The notes: a model not told the origin generated them from the sequence alone. 55,695 nt of DNA from Alkalicoccus luteus (GCF_012034335.1 NZ_JAATHJ010000021.1:1-55695), one strand, 5' to 3'. Positions 1 to 9,074 are shown, counted from the stretch's first letter. A program made the numbers and translations.

Positions 1-127
1 TATATTCTGGCGATACATGATAGCTCAATCTATTCACGTCCTTCCCAGATTTTGAACTCCGTGATCGTGCGTTACCTTTGAGTCTACCTGTCACGCCTAT
101 CATCGTCCACTTTAGAGACTAACACCA
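1..127 (-). other. Unassigned open frame running off the left edge, beyond the hsdS break
   Basis: Past the premature hsdS stop, a different minus-strand frame stays open from a TAG at about 127 to the window edge. It encodes about 38 residues rich in basic and small residues, including the stretch VTGRLKGNARSRSSKSG followed by KDVNRLSYHVSPEY. It does not resemble an HsdS C-terminal region, which would carry the EQKKIG.FF..LD pattern. It could be the start of an inserted element or of a neighbouring gene. I do not recognise the family. Confidence 0.3.
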
Positions 128-1170
128 CCAGCGCCATTTATTTCTCCATATTTCTTAAGTTTATTTGACATTGAATATATAAAATAACTATCGAGTATTC
201 CCTTTTTAGGTACAATCGATTGAAAACCTTGATTGGTTGAAGCGGGATCGGCCAAAATAGCTGTATTTCCTATCCCTGCTCTAGATGTGAATAAAACCGT
301 TCCGACGGGCAAAAGTTTAGCTGAACTTTTTTCTAAGCCTATATTCGTTATCTTTTTACGGCTCGTTCTCACAAATCGTTGTTTTCCTATTTCAGCAGGT
401 GAAAACCAATTAACATCACCATTCCAATATTCATCTATAGTTGTATCAGGAGTGCCACCACCAACAATATCAGCAACATCCCCAAACATTAATAAAGCCC
501 ATTCCTCACTAAACCCATCAAACCGAACCTCCGGCACACGTTCGCCATCCTTCGGAAACATCTTCTGCAAAAAGCCTTGTTTGGTTTCTTTTAATAATGT
601 GATGTGTTGTTGCTGAAGGGCGATTCGGTCGTCCAGGTTCTTGAAGAATTCGCCTATTTTTTTTTGTTCTTGTATTTTCGGCATAAATACTTTAACTTCC
701 TTTAGATCTGAATTGTGTAAATGAACAACAGATTTTCCTTGAGCTCTTTTCATTAATTCTTTCTGTTCAGTGCCATTTGAAATCGTTAATGCTAAAAAAA
801 CAGGTGATAATAAATTTTGATCGGTTCTAATTACATTTAAATCCCCACCCAATATTACACCATCTAAATATACGACTGATGCTCTCGATATTTCTTCTGA
901 ATTTTCTCCTGAACTAGGTACTATTACATCTCCACATTGACTAACAACTGAATTATCAACACTTTCGACATAAGTTTCAACTTCAGAAATGACTGTTTGG
1001 TAATTCGTATATAACTGTCCATATAGAATTATTTTTGAACCATTCTCCGTTAAATCTTTTTTTGTATAACCTCGTCCCTTCGAAAACTCCGCGATTGAAC
1101 TGAGCTTATATATTTCCCATTCACCATCTAACCCATTAAAACGAATCTCCGGCATCAGCTTATTTGTCAT
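112..1170 (-). CDS. hsdS: Type I restriction-modification specificity subunit HsdS, C-terminally truncated
   Basis: DNA-recognition subunit that directs the HsdM/HsdR complex to a bipartite target. Two target-recognition halves are visible. Each opens with a related block: PEIRFNGLDGEW near residue 7 and PEVRFDGFSEEW near residue 214. The conserved spacer helix EQKKIGEFFKNLDDRIALQ lies between them. The second half ends abruptly after NGAGGVSL, without the second copy of the spacer-helix region that normally closes the protein. At 352 aa it is about 50-70 residues short of the family. Translation most likely starts at the ATG at 1170, inside the 3' end of hsdM; an in-frame TTG at 1176 is possible. 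Coupling to hsdM by overlap is typical. The truncation may leave a half-functional or inactive subunit, or reflect insertion or phase change at the left edge. Confidence 0.85.
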   Translation of the reverse strand: MTNKLMPEIRFNGLDGEWEIYKLSSIAEFSKGRGYTKKDLTENGSKIILYGQLYTNYQTVISEVETYVESVDNSVVSQCGDVIVPSSGENSEEISRASVVYLDGVILGGDLNVIRTDQNLLSPVFLALTISNGTEQKELMKRAQGKSVVHLHNSDLKEVKVFMPKIQEQKKIGEFFKNLDDRIALQQQHITLLKETKQGFLQKMFPKDGERVPEVRFDGFSEEWALLMFGDVADIVGGGTPDTTIDEYWNGDVNWFSPAEIGKQRFVRTSRKKITNIGLEKSSAKLLPVGTVLFTSRAGIGNTAILADPASTNQGFQSIVPKKGILDSYFIYSMSNKLKKYGEINGAGGVSL

Positions 1171-2755
1171 AACCAAATACCTCTACCGCACCCTGAATCC
1201 ACTCCGCATCTTCCTCGCTGTAATGAAGGGATGAAATATCCTCAAACAAACTTTTTTGCAGTGTCTGCTTTTTCTCTTGAATCTCTTTCATTTCACACCC
1301 AACAGCTTTCATATCGACAGGTACTTCTTCTTCAAACGTATCGACGTATCGTGGGATATTGAGGTTGTAATCGTTTTCTTTAATCTCTTCAAACGTCGCA
1401 ATATGCGCGTACTTCTCAATGGATTGCCGCTTGTTATACGTATCCACGATCTTCTCAATATTCTCTTTGGATAGCTTATTCTGGTTCTTGCCTTTAATAA
1501 ACTCACGGCTCGCATCAATAAATAGAACATCACGGATGCTTCGATTCTTTTTTAGTATCAATACCGTTGTCGGAATCGATGTTCCAAAGAACAGGTTTGG
1601 TGGCATGCCGATCACCGCATAAATGCTGCCGTCTTCCAACAACTTCTGCCGGATCGTGCCTTCCGCAGCTCCTCTGAAGAGAATCCCGTGTGGCAATACA
1701 ATTGCCATGGTTCCAGTCTCTTTTAAGTGATAGTAGCCATGCAGTACAAAGGCAAAATCTGCTTTCGATTTCGGAGCAAGCTTGCCGTAGCGGTTAAACC
1801 GTGAATCATCGAGAAACGTATCATCCGCCGACCACTTCGCTGAGTATGGTGGGTTCATGACAACTGAATCGAACGTATACGGTTCATCTGTTGGCCAGTC
1901 CTTATTGAGCGTATCCCCATTTCGCACACGCATTTCTTCCGGATCAACGCCATGGAGGATGAGGTTCATCTTCGCCAGGTTGAACGTCGTTGTGTTGAGT
2001 TCCTGGCCATGGTACTTCATCTTATCCGGGTGGTTGAGATAGTTCCGCACATTTAACATCAACGACCCTGATCCCATCGTCGGGTCAAAGACACTGAACC
2101 ACTTCTTGTCTTCCTGTCCAATCGCCACAATTTGCGACATCATATCCGATACCATATGTGGCGTATAGAACTCCCCCGCTTTCTTGCCGGCTTCAGAAGC
2201 AAACTGACCAATCAGATACTCATATGCATCCCCAATGACGTCACCCTCATAGCCAATGAGATCAACATCATTTAGCTTTTTAATCACATCGGTCACGGTG
2301 ACATTTCGTTGTTGATCATCTGACCCTAGTTTCTTCGACTGCAGATCCACGTCATCAAACAACCCACTGAACGCATCATACTTCGTTGAAAGCTGGATAA
2401 ACGCTTTGTTCAAGTCGTTTAATTGAAAGACATTCTTTTTTGCTTGCTCTGCAAGTACGTTGAACAAGTAGCGAGGTTCGATATCGTACCCTAGCGTATC
2501 TACTACTGTCGCCACCAAATCTTCGCGCGTATCGTCATCCGTTAATAGCTCTTGATATAATTCCGTTTGTTTTTCAGGTGTATCATATGTATCCAGTGAT
2601 TCATCTGCCAGTTCGACTACTTTTAACAAAAGTTTGTCGGATAAGTACTTGTAAAAGATCAGTCCCAATAAATAGTTTTTGTACTCTGATGCATCCATTT
2701 TACTGCGAAGATTATCCGCAGCACTGAACAGCTTTGAATTTAACTCTGCTCCCAT
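1160..2755 (-). CDS. hsdM: Type I restriction-modification DNA methyltransferase subunit HsdM
   Basis: N6-adenine methyltransferase subunit of a type I restriction-modification enzyme; it modifies host DNA together with HsdS. An N-terminal HsdM helical domain (about residues 8-150) is followed by the methylase fold. FYTP lies near residue 196, the SAM-binding motif DPTMGSG near 224 and the catalytic NPPY near 301. The start is set at the ATG at 2755 because a strong AAGGAGTG site lies about 7 nt upstream; the longer reading adds nine residues that include this site. The gene overlaps hsdS by 11 nt. No hsdR is present in the window; it could lie to the left or be absent. The location beside core tRNA/rRNA modification genes suggests an acquired island. 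Confidence 0.95.
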   Translation of the reverse strand: MGAELNSKLFSAADNLRSKMDASEYKNYLLGLIFYKYLSDKLLLKVVELADESLDTYDTPEKQTELYQELLTDDDTREDLVATVVDTLGYDIEPRYLFNVLAEQAKKNVFQLNDLNKAFIQLSTKYDAFSGLFDDVDLQSKKLGSDDQQRNVTVTDVIKKLNDVDLIGYEGDVIGDAYEYLIGQFASEAGKKAGEFYTPHMVSDMMSQIVAIGQEDKKWFSVFDPTMGSGSLMLNVRNYLNHPDKMKYHGQELNTTTFNLAKMNLILHGVDPEEMRVRNGDTLNKDWPTDEPYTFDSVVMNPPYSAKWSADDTFLDDSRFNRYGKLAPKSKADFAFVLHGYYHLKETGTMAIVLPHGILFRGAAEGTIRQKLLEDGSIYAVIGMPPNLFFGTSIPTTVLILKKNRSIRDVLFIDASREFIKGKNQNKLSKENIEKIVDTYNKRQSIEKYAHIATFEEIKENDYNLNIPRYVDTFEEEVPVDMKAVGCEMKEIQEKKQTLQKSLFEDISSLHYSEEDAEWIQGAVEVFGYDK

Positions 2756-3018
2756 TTCTAAACACTCCTTCAATGAATTCACACAACTATTTTAACACGT
2801 TTACGTAAATGAATTGCTACTCATAGGCATTTTGAAATACGATTCGATTTTAAATCCTTCTACTATTTAAATCATCGAATCATGGTTACTATTAACTGCC
2901 TTTGTTAAGCCTAACCGTTGAAGTGACGGATAAAACAACTCACTGATCATATGAAACATGGTAAGTTCAAATTTCGCTAATGTTAATATAAACGAGATAG
3001 TTATTGTCTCCGATAAAA
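2756..3018. other. AT-rich intergenic stretch between hsdM and dus
   Basis: No ORF or RNA gene recognised. On the minus strand, upstream of hsdM, there is a TTTACGTAAA palindrome (around 2800-2810) and a TAAAAT that could be a -10 element. No convincing -35 was found. The base composition is clearly more AT-rich than the genes to the right, in line with the edge of an acquired segment. Confidence 0.4.
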
Positions 3019-3054
3019 ATGAAAAAGCAGCATGCCGAGTCGACATGCTGCTTT
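3019..3054 (-). terminator. Rho-independent terminator of dus
   Basis: Perfect 11-bp inverted repeat AAAGCAGCATG / CATGCTGCTTT (3024-3034 and 3044-3054) with a 9-nt loop. On the minus strand the stem runs into a T-rich tail. It lies 45 nt beyond the dus stop codon. Confidence 0.85.
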
Positions 3055-3098
3055 ATTCATATATGATTTGCTATAAGCGCTGATGCACCAAAACCGAG

Positions 3099-4076
3099 CT
3101 ATACCGGCTGCTCGGCCTGTTCAAACTGCTTCAGCAGTGCCCGTACTTCATCTGTCGACTTCGTCTGCATCAGTTCGTTTCGAAGTGCACTGGCGCCTCG
3201 AAATCCTTTTACATATATCTTGAAAAATCGGTGCAGCTTCGTGATCGGGCGCGGCACTTGCTCTGCGTAATAGTCTTGAAGATCAAGCTGCAGCTTCAGC
3301 AGATCCAGATACTCCTGGCTGCTGTGCTCTCTTTTTTCTTTTTCGAAAGCGAACGGGTTTTTGAATATCCCTCTCCCGATCATAATGCCGTCTACTCCGT
3401 ATTTGTCAGCAAGCTCAAGACCGACCTGCCGATCGGGAATATCTCCGTTGATGGTAAGCAAGGTCTCCGGTGCGATGTCATCCCGCAGCTTGGTTATTTC
3501 CGGAATCAGCTCCCAGTGGGCATCCACTGCGCTCATTTCCTGCCTCGTGCGGAGATGAATAGACAGGTTTGCCACATTTTGCTTGAGAATGTGCGTAAGC
3601 CATCCCTTCCACTCCTCCACTTCAGAAAAGCCGAGACGGGTTTTCACGCTTACCGGCAACCCGCCGGCTTTTGCGGCCTGAACGAGCGCTGCTGCGACAT
3701 CCGGCCGGCGGATCAGCCCGCTGCCTTTTCCGCTTGATGCCACGTTCGGCACGGGACAGCCCATATTAATGTCGATTCCCTTAAAGCCCATTTCCGCCAT
3801 CCCTACGCTCATTTGCCGGAAATAATCGGGCTTGTCTCCCCAGATATGCGCCACCATCGGCTGCTCATCTTCAGTGAATAACAGACGCCCGCGCACGCTG
3901 TCTCTGCCCTCTGTATGGCAGTAGCTGTCTGAATTCGTGAACTCAGTAAAAAAGACGTCGGGACGCGCAGCTTTACTGACGACGTGCCGAAACACGACAT
4001 CCGTCACATCTTCCATCGGTGCTAATACAAAAAACGGCCGCGGCAGGTCGCGCCAAAAATTCTCTTTCACAATCAA
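3099..4076 (-). CDS. dus: tRNA-dihydrouridine synthase (Dus family)
   Basis: FMN enzyme reducing uridine to dihydrouridine in tRNA with NAD(P)H. The TIM-barrel signature LAPMEDVTD lies near residue 18. The loop [10 protein letters not shown] contains the catalytic cysteine, KTRLGF is near residue 145, and the FMN phosphate motif [10 protein letters not shown] is near residue 230. The C-terminal helical tRNA-binding domain is present, and about 325 aa is full length. The first-block pattern [11 protein letters not shown] resembles the YfjN type of Bacillus rather than the DusB type. The start is uncertain: TTG at 4076 lies only 4 nt after GGAG, while GTG at 4070 lies 10 nt after it. It is transcribed alone, with its own terminator. 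Confidence 0.93.
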   Translation of the reverse strand: MIVKENFWRDLPRPFFVLAPMEDVTDVVFRHVVSKAARPDVFFTEFTNSDSYCHTEGRDSVRGRLLFTEDEQPMVAHIWGDKPDYFRQMSVGMAEMGFKGIDINMGCPVPNVASSGKGSGLIRRPDVAAALVQAAKAGGLPVSVKTRLGFSEVEEWKGWLTHILKQNVANLSIHLRTRQEMSAVDAHWELIPEITKLRDDIAPETLLTINGDIPDRQVGLELADKYGVDGIMIGRGIFKNPFAFEKEKREHSSQEYLDLLKLQLDLQDYYAEQVPRPITKLHRFFKIYVKGFRGASALRNELMQTKSTDEVRALLKQFEQAEQPV

Positions 4077-4134
4077 TCAACTCCACTTACTATAAATATC
4101 AAAAAGAAATTCGACTTTTTTTCATTTTATCAAG

Positions 4135-5505
4135 CTAGCTGAACGTTAACAATGCAACGCACTCCACATGTGTCGTATGCGGAAACATATCAACCGGCTG
4201 GACTTCTTTTGTTTCGTACCCTTTTTCTGCGAGGATGCTCAGATCACGCGCGAGGGTCGCCGGGTTGCAGGAGACGTAGACGATTCGCTCCGGTGCGAGC
4301 TTTGCCATCGTAGTGAGAAGCGATTCGTCGCAGCCTTTTCGAGGCGGGTCGACGACGATAACGTCGGCACGGATTCCCTGCGCCTGCCACCAGGGCATGA
4401 TGCTTTCTGCTTCCCCGACGAAGAAATCAGCGTTCTCAATATGGTTAATTTCTGCGTTTCGTTTCGCGTCATCGACGGCATCAGGAACGATTTCCACCCC
4501 GTATACGCGTCGCGCTCTGCCTGCAAGAAACAAGCTGATCGTGCCGATGCCGCAGTAGGCGTCCATCACCGTTTCTGTGCCGGTTAAAGCTGCATACTCC
4601 AGCGCCTTTCCGTAGAGCACATCGGTCTGCTCCGGGTTTACCTGGTAAAACGAGCGGGCGGAAATGGCAAAGCGAACTCCGTTGATTTCATCGTATATGA
4701 CGCTCTCTCCCCAGACGATGTTTGTTTCCTCGCCAAAAATAACGTTCGTGCGTTTCGGATTTACGTTGTGCATGATCGATTTTAAATTCGGGAAGGTTTC
4801 GCACAGCTTTTCGGCCAGCTGTTTTTTATTTGGAAGCCCCTTATCTTTTGTGATCAGCACGATCATCAGTTCATCCGTCGTTTTGGCGTGCCGGATGACG
4901 ACGTGGCGAAGCTGTCCTTTGTGCTTTTGCGGATCATAGGCGCGAATGCCAAGTTCCGACGCTGCTGCTTTTACGAGATTCATCGCCCGGTCTGCGTCCG
5001 AATGCTGAATCAGACACTCGTCGGTATCGACAATGTCTTTGCTCCGCTCGGCATAAAAGCCACTGACGATCTTCCCCTTTTGCTCGCCGATTGGAATTTG
5101 CGATTTATTCCGGTAGCGCCACGGATCTGTCATGCCGAGTGTTTCATGCACTGGAACGTCTGTTAACCCGCCGATTCGGGCAAGTGCCTCTTTTACGACG
5201 TTCTGTTTATAAGCAAGCTGTCCGCTATACGTGAGGTGCTGCAGCTGACAGCCTCCACACCTCTGAAACACCGGGCACGGCGGATCGGTCCGGTTTTCGC
5301 TCGTTTCATGCAGCGTCAGAAGTCTGCCAAAAGCGAAGTTCTTTTTCGTCTGCACGATTTTAATGTCGGCTTCTTCCCGGAGAAGCGCGCCTTTAATGAA
5401 TACCGGGAAACCGTCTATTTTTGCTACCCCGGCCCCGTCGTGCGTTAAATCCTCGACTAACACCCGGTACTGTTCGTTTTTTTTCACTGGTGCCTGCTGT
5501 TTCAT
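4135..5505 (-). CDS. rlmCD: 23S rRNA (uracil-5-)-methyltransferase, RlmCD/RumA type
   Basis: SAM-dependent RNA m5U methyltransferase of the TrmA/RumA family. The B. subtilis orthologue (YefA, RlmCD) methylates U747 and U1939 of 23S rRNA. An N-terminal TRAM domain (about residues 8-65) is followed by an iron-sulfur cysteine set with pattern C-x5-C-x2-C at residues 77, 83 and 86 and a fourth Cys in DECLIQH near 164. The SAM motif [21 protein letters not shown], and the catalytic [12 protein letters not shown] near residue 410 follow. Length 456 aa is normal. An AAAGGACG site precedes the ATG. It neighbours dgkB-type genes in B. subtilis, and the same neighbourhood is kept here at greater distance. 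Confidence 0.95.
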   Translation of the reverse strand: MKQQAPVKKNEQYRVLVEDLTHDGAGVAKIDGFPVFIKGALLREEADIKIVQTKKNFAFGRLLTLHETSENRTDPPCPVFQRCGGCQLQHLTYSGQLAYKQNVVKEALARIGGLTDVPVHETLGMTDPWRYRNKSQIPIGEQKGKIVSGFYAERSKDIVDTDECLIQHSDADRAMNLVKAAASELGIRAYDPQKHKGQLRHVVIRHAKTTDELMIVLITKDKGLPNKKQLAEKLCETFPNLKSIMHNVNPKRTNVIFGEETNIVWGESVIYDEINGVRFAISARSFYQVNPEQTDVLYGKALEYAALTGTETVMDAYCGIGTISLFLAGRARRVYGVEIVPDAVDDAKRNAEINHIENADFFVGEAESIMPWWQAQGIRADVIVVDPPRKGCDESLLTTMAKLAPERIVYVSCNPATLARDLSILAEKGYETKEVQPVDMFPHTTHVECVALLTFS

Positions 5506-5629
5506 GTACGTACGTCCTTTCTCTTTTCAGCTTACCCGATTGTAACACATTCCGGCTGTTTGAAAACGACCTGGAAGCTGTTATGATAGGTTAGGACAAT
5601 GACGCAAACAGAAAATCAGAGGTGGAATC

Positions 5630-6601
5630 ATGGCAACGTTAAAACGAAACGATCCCTGCCCGTGCGGAAGCGGGAAAAAATACAAAAAATGCTGCTTAAA
5701 AAAGCTTGAAACGAAGTCTAAATTTGATATGGCCGATATGCGTGCTTTCAACGAACTGCTGCCAAAGCTTTTTGATTTCAGCAAGAAGTTTGATGAGCAG
5801 ATAAAAGCCGAGTACGACAGAAAAACAGCTGCGTTTGAATCATTGGCTGTGCCGGATGCACGTGCCTTCTCCCAGCTCCTCTTTCACTGGATGCTGTTTA
5901 ACTGGAAGCTCGAGGAGAAAACAATTCTGGAGCGGTTTGTCGATGAGCATCACGACGGCTATACGCCCGCATTCCAGGAATTTCTTGAAACGTGGCAAAA
6001 GCTTGAGCCGAGCTTTTTTGAAGTCGTCCATGCAGACAGTGAATACATCGCGCTGAAAAACTGCTGGTCGGAAAAGTCGCAGACGATTCAGAAGACGCCT
6101 TCCTCCCAGACGATCGAGAGCGGCTCCTATGTCATCGGCTATTTGTATCCGACGCCGGACGGCCCTGCTCTCGGCAGCGATGCGGTTGAGCTGCCGGCTC
6201 AGCTTGCCGAGGCGTTTCTCACAGAGTGCCGCCGAATTGATATTTCGAAGCAGAAGCATTTTACGAAGCAGTTTGATCAGCTGCTGCAGCTGCTCGGTGC
6301 TGTTCTCGAAACCGGGCCTGTCTTCGATAAACAGGAGGCTTACGAAACGATTCTGTCAGAGCTGTCTGCCAGAAAGCGTGTCCGAGCAGCCTCTGCATCT
6401 ATACTGCGCCGCTTTCTTTATCAGAAGGCGCCCCGTATTACGAAACCTGCAGCCTATGCAGCGTCCCTGCACTATTGGGCAGCAAGAGAGCTCCCGGATG
6501 AAGAAGCTGTTTCCCAGCAGACCTGTGCGGAGCAGTACGGCGTTTCAAAAAGCACGATCTCTGCAAAGGTTAAGCAGCTGTCTGCCTTTGAGCAATCTTA
6601 A
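5630..6601 (+). CDS. SEC-C motif protein with C-terminal helix-turn-helix-like segment
   Basis: Function unknown. The N-terminus carries the zinc-binding SEC-C signature NDPCPCGSGKKYKKCC (residues 7-22), found in SecA tails and in many stand-alone proteins. The middle is an alpha-helical region without recognised motifs. The end reads CAEQYGVSKSTISAKVKQL, which looks like a helix-turn-helix, so DNA binding is possible but unproven. Start ATG 5630 follows AGAGGTGG by 4 nt. It is the only plus-strand gene in the first 10 kb, divergent from rlmCD with a 124-bp intergenic gap, and is closed by a very strong terminator. 323 aa. Confidence 0.85.
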   Translation: MATLKRNDPCPCGSGKKYKKCCLKKLETKSKFDMADMRAFNELLPKLFDFSKKFDEQIKAEYDRKTAAFESLAVPDARAFSQLLFHWMLFNWKLEEKTILERFVDEHHDGYTPAFQEFLETWQKLEPSFFEVVHADSEYIALKNCWSEKSQTIQKTPSSQTIESGSYVIGYLYPTPDGPALGSDAVELPAQLAEAFLTECRRIDISKQKHFTKQFDQLLQLLGAVLETGPVFDKQEAYETILSELSARKRVRAASASILRRFLYQKAPRITKPAAYAASLHYWAARELPDEEAVSQQTCAEQYGVSKSTISAKVKQLSAFEQS

Positions 6602-6630
6602 TGGAAGACGAAAAACCATATTGAATCAGC

Positions 6631-6667
6631 AAAGCCGGCGATCTGTAGCAGATCGCCGGCTTTCCAG
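6631..6667 (+). terminator. Strong rho-independent terminator after the SEC-C gene
   Basis: Perfect 15-bp stem AAAGCCGGCGATCTG / CAGATCGCCGGCTTT (6631-6645, 6649-6663) with a 3-nt loop. It works in both directions. Repeat copy A begins immediately at its right foot (6664). Confidence 0.9.
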
Positions 6668-7186
6668 GCTGTTGAAAAAATCTTTCAATTTACATGTTTA
6701 TTGGTTTGATGGTATTTCCCCTCTGCTTACCGAGCCTGCCGTGGGCTAGCCTTCAGCTATTTCTCAGGGGGACCCCTGAGAAAGGATCTTCAGGCTGCGC
6801 GGCTTCCACGGGCACGCCGGACACATCGGGGAAACGGCTCTGCTTCTTGGAAAACAACTTCCCACTAGGCAGACTCGACTGTTTTTTTACGTTTATCATG
6901 AATTCGATGAAGGACTGGCATCCCTATTTAACATCAAAACGTTTTATTGGGAAGGTTCTATCTGTATGGAAGCCGATCGTGAAGTCCTAACCAGGCACTT
7001 GAAACGGACTGCCAGCTGCCAAATCGGAGGACCTCGACTCCAGGAGGATCAGAACGAGGCGAAGATCCATCGCTTCCGACAGCAGGTGGAAGCGGTTAGC
7101 TGAGCCCGTTCCCTCCGGAAAGCGAGTGTCCGCAGATACAGGCAGATGCAATCTTATTCAACTAAAATGACTTTATCAACACTCTG
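6664..7186 (+). repeat. Dispersed ~525-bp repeat, copy A (full length)
   Basis: Non-coding element related over its full length to copy B (41693-42218, opposite orientation) and over its right half to copy C (26313-26554). Blocks seen in A and B: TATTTCCCCTCTG then ACCGAGCCTGC; GCTATTTCTCAGGGGGACCC; GCGCGGCTTCCACGGGCACG followed by CCGGACAC; ATCCCTATT; ACTGCCAGCTGCC; CCTCGACTCC; ATCAGAACGAGGCGAA; TTCCCTCCGGAAAGCGAGTG. The ends are imperfect inverted repeats: left CCAGGCTGTTGAAAAA, right end read inward CAGAGTGTTGATAAAGTC. An 11-bp inner hairpin (TTTCTCAGGGG / CCCCTGAGAAA) lies near 6760-6783. No transposase is encoded. It resembles a MITE-like or other non-autonomous element. The open frames across it are not conserved proteins. 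Confidence 0.85.
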
Positions 7187-7233
7187 CTGTTAAACATCGT
7201 TAGACTATGCTTTCTTTCATGAGCCTATTCTTC

Positions 7234-8199
7234 TCAAGCGCTCGTCTCCTGCTTCTGCTTCCAGGCAAGCAATGCTTCTGCCGTAAACAGGTCGGTAATG
7301 AGCACGTTGCAGTAGCCTCCCTGAAGCGATCCGATGATGGCATCGAGCTTCTGAAGTCCGCCTGCTGCCAGGATGGCATATTCCTTTTCTTTCAAATCCT
7401 CCAGCTCAATCCCGATCGTGCGATTGTTTAAATCCTCGTCGCAGAGGTTGCCGTTAATATCAAACATACGCGAGCAGATATCTCCTACAGCCTGCTTTTC
7501 CTTCAGCACCTTCATATCGTCATCTGTCAGGTAATCTGCTTTATAAAGTGCAGAGTCCTCATAGCGCATTCCCACCGTAAAGACTGCAATATTCGCTTTT
7601 TGGCCGAGTTCAAGCACGTGGCGGATGTGACGGTCGGATACAATGGCCTGCTTTACAACAATATGGTCCACAATCGCCGGAAGTGGCAGAAAATATGGAG
7701 ATGTGTGAAACGCCCGACCGAGATAGTGAATGATTTCTGACGCATACGTGTTTGCCTCTGAGTAGCTCACTCCGCCATTCAGCTGGGTCACAACGACATC
7801 GTGCACGCTTTTTTGCTGCAGCTGTCTGGCAACTTCGTACATGGTCGAGCCCCACGTCGTACCGATGATGTCATGGTCCTTTACGATTTGCTGTAAATAA
7901 GAGGCCGTCTGTCTGCCGATCTCTTCTTTAATAATATAATCATCGTGCACCGGAGCATCAACGACAATACAGTCCTTGAGACCGAAATGTTCCTCTATCA
8001 CCGCACCGATTTGCTGCAAATCCTGATAAGGATCCACGATGCGGATCTGAACGATGCCTTGTTCCTTCGCCTCACGCAGCAGCCTCGACACGGAGGGCCT
8101 GGATATACCGAGCTCTTCAGCCACTGCCTGCTGGCTGTAATCCAGCTGATAATACATTTTGGCCGCTTTTACGACCCGGGATAATTTATCTTTTGCCAT
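7234..8199 (-). CDS. deoR: Deoxyribonucleoside regulator DeoR (SorC family)
   Basis: Transcriptional repressor of deoxyribonucleoside use, with the SorC-family layout. An N-terminal HTH (about residues 8-45, YSQQAVAEELGISRPSVSRLL) is followed by a sugar-phosphate-binding domain with GTTWGSTMYEVA and LNGGVSYSEANTYA. In B. subtilis the inducer is deoxyribose-5-phosphate. The start is ATG 8199, preceded by AGGGGGA; the longer reading includes the SD. It follows deoC but is separated from it by a terminator, so it probably has its own promoter, with a cre and a DeoR-like palindrome in the gap. 321 aa, normal length. No clear terminator lies downstream before repeat copy A. Confidence 0.92.
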   Translation of the reverse strand: MAKDKLSRVVKAAKMYYQLDYSQQAVAEELGISRPSVSRLLREAKEQGIVQIRIVDPYQDLQQIGAVIEEHFGLKDCIVVDAPVHDDYIIKEEIGRQTASYLQQIVKDHDIIGTTWGSTMYEVARQLQQKSVHDVVVTQLNGGVSYSEANTYASEIIHYLGRAFHTSPYFLPLPAIVDHIVVKQAIVSDRHIRHVLELGQKANIAVFTVGMRYEDSALYKADYLTDDDMKVLKEKQAVGDICSRMFDINGNLCDEDLNNRTIGIELEDLKEKEYAILAAGGLQKLDAIIGSLQGGYCNVLITDLFTAEALLAWKQKQETSA

Positions 8200-8239
8200 G
8201 CTGCTTCCCCCTGCACCCAAACTAACGTTATTCCATCTA

Positions 8240-8253
8240 TGAACATTATTTCA
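8240..8253. promoter_or_regulatory. Candidate DeoR operator upstream of deoR
   Basis: Palindrome TGAACATTATTTCA, that is TGAA-N6-TTCA. It has the same half-sites and spacing as the published B. subtilis DeoR operator core (ATTGAACAAAATTTCAAT). It overlaps the likely -10 region of deoR, which would give autoregulation. Confidence 0.5.
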
Positions 8254-8267
8254 CGCAATTTCGTAAA

Positions 8268-8283
8268 ATGCAATCGCTTTCTA
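8268..8283 (-). promoter_or_regulatory. Candidate cre (CcpA) site upstream of deoR
   Basis: Minus strand TAGAAAGCGATTGCAT matches the cre consensus WTGNAANCGNWWNCAW at 15 of 16 positions. Catabolite control of deoxyribonucleoside genes is known in B. subtilis. Confidence 0.5.
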
Positions 8284-8316
8284 ACAGAATGCGGCTAATT
8301 CTTTCTTCGCATTTTA

Positions 8317-8363
8317 AGCAGAAAGAAGGCCCCGGAATGAACGTCATTCCAAGGCCTTCTGCT
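8317..8363 (-). terminator. Terminator after deoC
   Basis: Long hairpin with outer arms AGCAGAA...AAGGCC and GGCCTTCTGCT and an inner GGAATG / CATTCC stem. It lies immediately after the deoC stop and is followed on the minus strand by TTAAAATG. It separates the nupC-deoC transcript from deoR. Confidence 0.75.
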
Positions 8364-8371
8364 TTGTCTGT

Positions 8372-9043
8372 CTAGTAATCAGATTCGCTCTTTTCGCCTT
8401 TTACAATCGCGACTCCGGCACTGGCACCGATCCGCGTTGCGCCTGCTTCAATCATCGCTTTCGCATCTTCGAGAGAGCGGACACCGCCGGATGCTTTTAC
8501 CCCTGCGCTCTCACCAACGGTTCTGCGCATCAGGGCGACGTCTGCCACCGTGGCAGAGCCAGTGGAAAAACCGGTGGACGTCTTTACAAAATCAAGCCCG
8601 ACCTTCACTGCAATTTTGCATGCTGCTGTTTTCTCTTCATCTGTTAACAGGCAGGTTTCTAAAATTACTTTCGTCAGTGCCTTGCCTTCTGCTGCTTCCT
8701 GGACAGCACGCATGTCGCGTTCCACAAGCTCCAGGTTGCCCTGCTTGAGTGCACCGATATTGAGAACCATATCAATTTCATCTGCTCCGTTTTCGATTGC
8801 ATTTGTCGTTTCAAATGCTTTCACTTCCGGCGTGTTGGCGCCGAGCGGGAAACCGACAACCGTGCACACCTTTGCTTCTGCATTCTTCAATAGCTCCGCC
8901 GCTTTCTCCACCCATACAGGCTGCACGCAGACAGAAGCAAATTTGTACTCATCTGCCTCCTGGCAAAGTGTAACGATTTGGTCTTCTACTGTTTCCGGCT
9001 TTAATAGCGTGTGGTCGATCATCGATGCAACTGATTTAGTCAT
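8372..9043 (-). CDS. deoC: Deoxyribose-phosphate aldolase
   Basis: Class I aldolase splitting 2-deoxy-D-ribose 5-phosphate into glyceraldehyde 3-phosphate and acetaldehyde. The N-terminus reads IDHTLLKP. The Schiff-base lysine is in DFVKTSTGF (Lys154). The C-terminus has [14 protein letters not shown] and [12 protein letters not shown]. 223 aa matches B. subtilis Dra. ATG 9043 follows AAGGGG. It lies 31 nt downstream of nupC in the same operon; B. subtilis has the reverse order (dra-nupC-pdp), and no pdp is found here. The acetaldehyde product would need a detoxifying dehydrogenase elsewhere. Confidence 0.97.
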   Translation of the reverse strand: MTKSVASMIDHTLLKPETVEDQIVTLCQEADEYKFASVCVQPVWVEKAAELLKNAEAKVCTVVGFPLGANTPEVKAFETTNAIENGADEIDMVLNIGALKQGNLELVERDMRAVQEAAEGKALTKVILETCLLTDEEKTAACKIAVKVGLDFVKTSTGFSTGSATVADVALMRRTVGESAGVKASGGVRSLEDAKAMIEAGATRIGASAGVAIVKGEKSESDY

Positions 9044-9074
9044 GATACATTACCCCTTTTTATAGTAGATTGGT

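Noticed and set aside
6129-6749. Plus-strand ORF of 206 codons overlapping the SEC-C gene
   Set aside because: Wrong-frame shadow that runs into repeat copy A; no ribosome binding site and Ser/Arg-rich shadow composition.
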